In this document: piece after piece, positions 4,931 to 8,318 of the stretch
How the letters are laid out: the number at the start of each line of letters is the position of its first letter
Numbering within the stretch: the stretch's first letter is position 1
Assembly: GCA_030825825.1 (NCBI GenBank)
Contig: JAPJPE010000001.1
Coordinates: forward strand, 15,813-24,130
Origin: Streptococcus sp.
GTDB lineage: Bacteria > Bacillota > Bacilli > Lactobacillales > Streptococcaceae
DNA length: 8,318 nucleotides
Direction: 5' to 3'
Translations under genes and position numbers: made by a program
The notes under the pieces: generated by a model
Told to the model about the DNA's origin: nothing
The model's input: only the letters and a program-made list of their open reading frames with translations
Databases searched by the model: none

Positions 4931-7693
4931 ATGAAAAAGAAAGATCTTATTTTTTATGCGAGTGCAACGGTACTATTGGCCTTTTCAACGCAACAGGTCA
5001 AGGCTGATGAACAAACTTCATCTGACCAAACATTTGAAAAAACTGCCACAATCGTTTTAAAGGCAGAAACCTCGTCAAATACAGAGAATACAGGAATACA
5101 TGCTGAAAGATCAGTGGCAATAGAGAAAAAGGCTGATACAGAAGCATACCGGAACGAAACTGCTAAAAATAACGCTGAATTTGCGGAATATGTTGCTGAA
5201 GAAAAGATCGAAACAAAATCTCCATCTTCCGCTGTGTTTACAAGTCTCTCTTCCAATAGAAAAGAAGAACATACAAGTGCTACAACAAGTGGAACGATTC
5301 CCACTACAGAAGCAAAAGCCAGTGGGACACTTTTAATCGAGAATAACAATCCGGTGGCAGGAACGTTTGACGCAGTTGTTCGTGATATTGAAGCTCCAAA
5401 TGGTTTGAAAGAAGTTCTTGTTCCAACATGGAGCCTTGAAAACGGTCAAGATGATCTGATTTGGCATAAAGCTATGAGAGAGCCTGACGGCTCTTATCGT
5501 GCGAAAATTAAAGCCTCCGATCACAAAGATTCCACTGGGAATTACCGGGCAGATGCTTATGTAATTGATAAAAAAGGGAGAGCCCAGTATCTATCTCAAA
5601 AGATTGTTGCTGTTGATTATGCACGACCAAGTGGTGCCCTTTCAATTGAGAATAACAATACTGTAGCAGGGACATTTGATGCGGTTATTCGAAACATTGT
5701 CGCTCCAAATGGTGTGAAAGAGGTATTGGTTCCGTCATGGAGTTTAGAGAATGGTCAAGATGACCTCATTTGGCATAAAGCAACTAAGCAAAGTGATGGT
5801 AGCTATCGTGTCACCATTAAGGCAACCGAACATAAAGGGAATAAAGGGAAATACCGAGCAGATGCTTATGTTGTAGACAACTCAAATAATCGTCACTACA
5901 TTGCTGAAAAAGTAGTAGCTGTTGATTACACACGGCCAAGAGGTGTCCTTTCAATTGAAAACAACGATACTGTAGCAGGGACATTTGATGCAGTTGTTCG
6001 TGACATTGTTGCGCCAAATGGCGTTAAAGACATCTTGGTTCCATCATGGAGTCTTGCTGGTGGTCAGGACGACCTCATCTGGCATAAGGCTACTCGTCAA
6101 GCCGATGGTTCTTACCGCGTGACGATTAAGGCAACAGATCATAAGAACTCTACAGGGAGATATCGTGCTGATGCTTATCTTGTAGATAATTCTAATACTC
6201 CTTTTTATCTAACGGAAAAAGTGGTAGAAGTTACCCAAACTCGTCCGACTGCAAGTCTCATTATTGAAAATAATAATGCTGAATTGGGAACTTTTGATGC
6301 AGTTGTTCGTAATATTTCCGCTCCAAATGGGATTAAAGAAGTCTTAGTTCCATCGTGGAGTCTTGTGAATGGCCAAGATGATCTTATTTGGCACAAAGCG
6401 ACTCGACAACCAGACGGTAGCTATCGTGTTACCATCAAGTCCGATGAGCACAAGAATTCGCTTGGCAATTATCGTGCTGACCTCTATATCGTTGATAACA
6501 AAAATCAACACCATTATATCACTGAAACGGTGGTGGATGTTAAGCATAACAAACCAATTGGTACGATTTCAATAGTTAACAACAACAAAGATACGGGAAC
6601 TTTTGACGTCATTATTAAAGATGTCTACAGCCCTAAAGGCGTGCGAACAGTTCAAGTCCCAACTTGGTCTGACAAGGATGGTCAGGACGATCTTCGTTGG
6701 TACGAAGCAACTCGCCAAGCGAACGGAGACTACAAGGTTTCTGTGAAGGTTAGTGACCATAAAAATTCTACTGGGAAGTACTTTGTTCACCTGTACTACA
6801 TTCAGAATGATGGCACACGAGTCGGTGTTGGTGGGACAACTACAGACGTCGAATTCCGTAATGCTAAGACAAAAACACAGGCCTACATCAAGAATGTTAA
6901 TTCTGGTGCTGGAACTTATACAGTAACGGTGGATCAAGCGCCTCAGGGACGTCGGATTAAGAACATCCGTGTTGCAGCCTGGTCTCAAGCGCACCAAGAA
7001 AATCTCTTCTGGTATTCAACAGCACCTTCTGGTATGCACACAGAAGTGCAGGTCTCTGCAGCAAATCACCAGTACCAATCAGGCAATTATACGACTCACG
7101 TCTATGTGGACTATGTCGATGGTGGCGTTGAAGGCTTTAACCTCGGTCAAACAGCCCTTCATCCTCGTGCGACAGTATCTCAAACTGCTTTTAATCCTCG
7201 TGTAACGAATGGGCAACGGGACCGTGTCTTACGGGCAGCAGCTAGTTTAGTTGGTGTTCGTGGCGGAACTGCAGCTCACCATCAATTGGTCAATGATTAC
7301 AACAGTGTCAAACCACTTCCTGTAGGTTATGCAGTGAAGACGACCGATGATTGGTGTGATATCTTTGTCACAACAGTCTTCCAGCGTGAGGGCTTGAGTG
7401 GTTTGATTGGCCGTGAATGTGGAGTCGAACGTCACATTCAGATCTTCAAACGTTTGGGCATTTGGAATGAAGATGGGACCACTACACCAAAAGCAGGGGA
7501 CATCATCACCTTTAACTGGGATCAAAATAGCCAGCAAAATAATGGATTTGCGGATCACATCGGAATTGTTGAGAGCGTCTCAAATGGGATCATTCATACC
7601 ATTGAAGGAAACTCCAACAACCAAGTGCGTCGCAATACGTATCGGATTGGACATGGTAATATTCGTGGATTTGCAACTCCTCGCTATCAATAA
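4931..7693 (+). CDS. Secreted murein hydrolase: six Bsp-like repeats plus CHAP domain
   Basis: The 920-residue product is a predicted exported peptidoglycan hydrolase. Residues 1-25 form a Sec signal peptide: KKK, a hydrophobic core, then VKA with cleavage before D26. Residues 26-130 are a low-complexity S/T/E/K/A-rich linker. Residues 131-747 are six GBS Bsp-like repeats, each with ENNN...GTFDAVVR, APNG, VPSWS, GQDDLIWHKA, GSYR and YRADAY blocks. After a short linker, about 763-917 is a CHAP domain with C809 in DDWCDIFV, H876 in ADHIGIV and E892 in IEGNSNN, the expected catalytic residues; a second cysteine is C830. CHAP domains cleave stem-peptide amide or cross-bridge bonds. Bsp repeats are proposed to bind the wall. 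The layout matches LytF-like streptococcal hydrolases (fratricin or cell-separation type). There is no LPXTG or choline-binding repeat, so wall attachment must be non-covalent. It has its own promoter and terminator. The exact bond cut is unknown. Confidence 0.93.
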   Translation: MKKKDLIFYASATVLLAFSTQQVKADEQTSSDQTFEKTATIVLKAETSSNTENTGIHAERSVAIEKKADTEAYRNETAKNNAEFAEYVAEEKIETKSPSSAVFTSLSSNRKEEHTSATTSGTIPTTEAKASGTLLIENNNPVAGTFDAVVRDIEAPNGLKEVLVPTWSLENGQDDLIWHKAMREPDGSYRAKIKASDHKDSTGNYRADAYVIDKKGRAQYLSQKIVAVDYARPSGALSIENNNTVAGTFDAVIRNIVAPNGVKEVLVPSWSLENGQDDLIWHKATKQSDGSYRVTIKATEHKGNKGKYRADAYVVDNSNNRHYIAEKVVAVDYTRPRGVLSIENNDTVAGTFDAVVRDIVAPNGVKDILVPSWSLAGGQDDLIWHKATRQADGSYRVTIKATDHKNSTGRYRADAYLVDNSNTPFYLTEKVVEVTQTRPTASLIIENNNAELGTFDAVVRNISAPNGIKEVLVPSWSLVNGQDDLIWHKATRQPDGSYRVTIKSDEHKNSLGNYRADLYIVDNKNQHHYITETVVDVKHNKPIGTISIVNNNKDTGTFDVIIKDVYSPKGVRTVQVPTWSDKDGQDDLRWYEATRQANGDYKVSVKVSDHKNSTGKYFVHLYYIQNDGTRVGVGGTTTDVEFRNAKTKTQAYIKNVNSGAGTYTVTVDQAPQGRRIKNIRVAAWSQAHQENLFWYSTAPSGMHTEVQVSAANHQYQSGNYTTHVYVDYVDGGVEGFNLGQTALHPRATVSQTAFNPRVTNGQRDRVLRAAASLVGVRGGTAAHHQLVNDYNSVKPLPVGYAVKTTDDWCDIFVTTVFQREGLSGLIGRECGVERHIQIFKRLGIWNEDGTTTPKAGDIITFNWDQNSQQNNGFADHIGIVESVSNGIIHTIEGNSNNQVRRNTYRIGHGNIRGFATPRYQ
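5321..7171 (+). repeat. Six in-frame tandem Bsp-like repeats, 309-base period
   Basis: The units are 5321-5629, 5630-5938, 5939-6247, 6248-6556 and 6557-6865 (each 309 bases, 103 codons), then 6866-7171 (306 bases). Units 1-4 are very similar in protein. Unit 5 keeps GTFD, GQDDL and DHKNSTGKY but diverges elsewhere. Unit 6 is a distant copy with HQENLFW in place of GQDDLIW. Units 2 and 3 share an identical 25-base stretch (5658-5682 and 5967-5991). No indel separates the first five units. Confidence 0.95.
7148..7207 (+). repeat. Short 11-codon duplication between repeat array and CHAP domain
   Basis: QTALHPRAT (residues 740-748) and QTAFNPRVT (751-759) are separated by VS, giving two near-copies with a 33-base period. 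The segment joins the last Bsp unit to the catalytic domain and was probably made by a small tandem duplication of the hinge. Confidence 0.7.
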
Positions 7694-7700
7694 CAAATAA

Positions 7701-7723
7701 AAGAAGCCATAGGCTTCTTTTTT
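7701..7723 (+). terminator. Terminator shared by the convergent hydrolase and RluA-family genes
   Basis: AAGAAGCC (7701-7708) pairs with GGCTTCTT (7712-7719) around a 3-base loop ATA, followed by T to 7723, so it is a strong plus-strand terminator just after the hydrolase stop. Read on the minus strand, the same hairpin is followed by TTTTATTTG and lies directly after the stop codon of the opposing gene, so it can plausibly work in both directions. Confidence 0.88.
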
Positions 7724-8318
7724 CAATCTTTCAACCCTTCTTCAAAACTCTTGGAAGGCGCCTCAACTTGTATGGTATCAAGCGTTAATGGATTGGTGAA
7801 GGTCAAGCGGTGGGCATGGAGCATGAGTCGCTCTCCGCGTGCAGGGTTATAGAGAGGATCTCCGACAATCGGGTGCCCATGATGGGAGAGATGAACCCGG
7901 ATCTGATGGGTACGGCCCGTCTTGAGCTGGCATTTGACCAGGCTGTTTCGCCCGATTTTTTTCAGTTGCGTCACCTGGGTTTCTGCGTACTGCCCCTTGC
8001 GTGGATCGACCAGGCGCTTGCGCCGATCGTGGCGATCACGTCCAATTTTATCCTTGTAGATGATGGCCTTTTGCGCTAAATTTCCTTGGATCAAGGCCCA
8101 GTACTCGCGTTGGATGTTTTTATCTTCCAAAATTCTGTTGAGAATAGGCAGAATAAAAGGGTTTTTGGCAAATAGAATCGCTCCGCTGGTTTCCTTATCT
8201 AACCGGTGCACGACGTAGCAGGTGGATCCAACATAGCTGGAAACATGGTTGAGAAGAGCAATTTCCATCGGTTCGTTGGCATGGGTTTTCATGCCTTCGG
8301 GCTTATTGACGATGATGA
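7723..8318 (-). CDS. RluA-family 23S rRNA/tRNA pseudouridine synthase, 5' end missing
   Basis: This is a cytoplasmic RNA-modifying enzyme that isomerises uridine to pseudouridine. The frame is open to the window edge: the codons before the first visible Met (8290-8292) read IIVNKPEGM, the conserved segment just upstream of the active site. That Met is therefore internal, and the true start lies beyond 8318. The catalytic motif is HRLDKETSG, with the nucleophilic Asp codon at 8197-8199. It is followed by the family blocks REYWALI, TGRTHQIRVHLSHHGHPIVGDPLY and LHAHRLTFTNP. The visible part has 198 complete codons of a family usually near 290-300. The protein ends at TGA (7723-7725), converging on the hydrolase gene with only 29 bases between stops. 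RluA, RluC and RluD-type targets cannot be told apart from this part. It is a housekeeping gene and probably marks the chromosomal flank of the polysaccharide locus. Confidence 0.93.
   Translation of the reverse strand, partial: IIVNKPEGMKTHANEPMEIALLNHVSSYVGSTCYVVHRLDKETSGAILFAKNPFILPILNRILEDKNIQREYWALIQGNLAQKAIIYKDKIGRDRHDRRKRLVDPRKGQYAETQVTQLKKIGRNSLVKCQLKTGRTHQIRVHLSHHGHPIVGDPLYNPARGERLMLHAHRLTFTNPLTLDTIQVEAPSKSFEEGLKD

Noticed and set aside
6569..6997. 142-codon minus-strand open frame across Bsp repeats 5 and 6
   Set aside because: Similar short antisense frames recur in other repeat units, as expected from the repeated coding sequence, and none has family features.
5321..7171. CRISPR-like or mobile repeat array
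   Set aside because: The 309-base repeats are in frame, contiguous without spacers, and encode a known protein repeat family.
8290..8292. ATG as the start of the RluA-family gene
   Set aside because: Upstream in-frame codons encode the conserved VNKPEG segment, so this Met is internal and the gene continues out of the window.

Overview
The window looks like the 3' end of a surface-polysaccharide (capsule or coaggregation-receptor polysaccharide) locus from a viridans-type Streptococcus, probably of the mitis/sanguinis group. This rests on gene content and order (Wzy tail, Wzx, Glf, Stealth-family phosphotransferase, Gtf3/Galf-transferase-like protein), on a secreted protein made of GBS Bsp-like repeats plus a CHAP domain (an architecture known from streptococci), and on low-to-moderate GC. 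The species cannot be fixed from the sequence alone.

Region 1 (1-4788) is a single plus-strand operon segment. It holds the last 52 codons of a Wzy-type polymerase, a Wzx flippase, UDP-galactopyranose mutase (glf), a Stealth-family sugar-phosphate transferase that overlaps glf by ATGA, and a glycosyltransferase of the Gtf3/galactofuranosyltransferase-like type. Together they predict a Wzx/Wzy-assembled polysaccharide that contains galactofuranose and probably a phosphodiester-linked sugar. Glf makes UDP-Galf, the two transferases would help build the lipid-linked repeat unit, Wzx flips it and Wzy polymerises it. A strong intrinsic terminator (4795-4819) closes the operon.

Region 2 (4789-7723) is a separate monocistronic unit with its own extended -10 promoter, one 920-codon gene and a terminator. 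The product has a signal peptide, an S/T/E/K-rich linker, six tandem Bsp-like repeats (five of exactly 103 residues and one of 102) and a C-terminal CHAP amidase/endopeptidase domain with Cys, His and Glu in place. It resembles LytF-type murein hydrolases of streptococci, but no ComX box is visible upstream.

Region 3 (7723-8318) holds an RluA-family pseudouridine synthase on the minus strand. It converges on the hydrolase gene, and its 5' end lies outside the window.

The most notable extra signal is a sharp low-GC patch from about 2820 to 4260. It starts inside the Stealth gene and ends inside the transferase gene, which suggests a serotype-specific cassette exchanged by recombination in conserved flanks. 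No tRNA, rRNA, CRISPR array or insertion sequence was seen, and no stretch over 300 bases lacks a gene.
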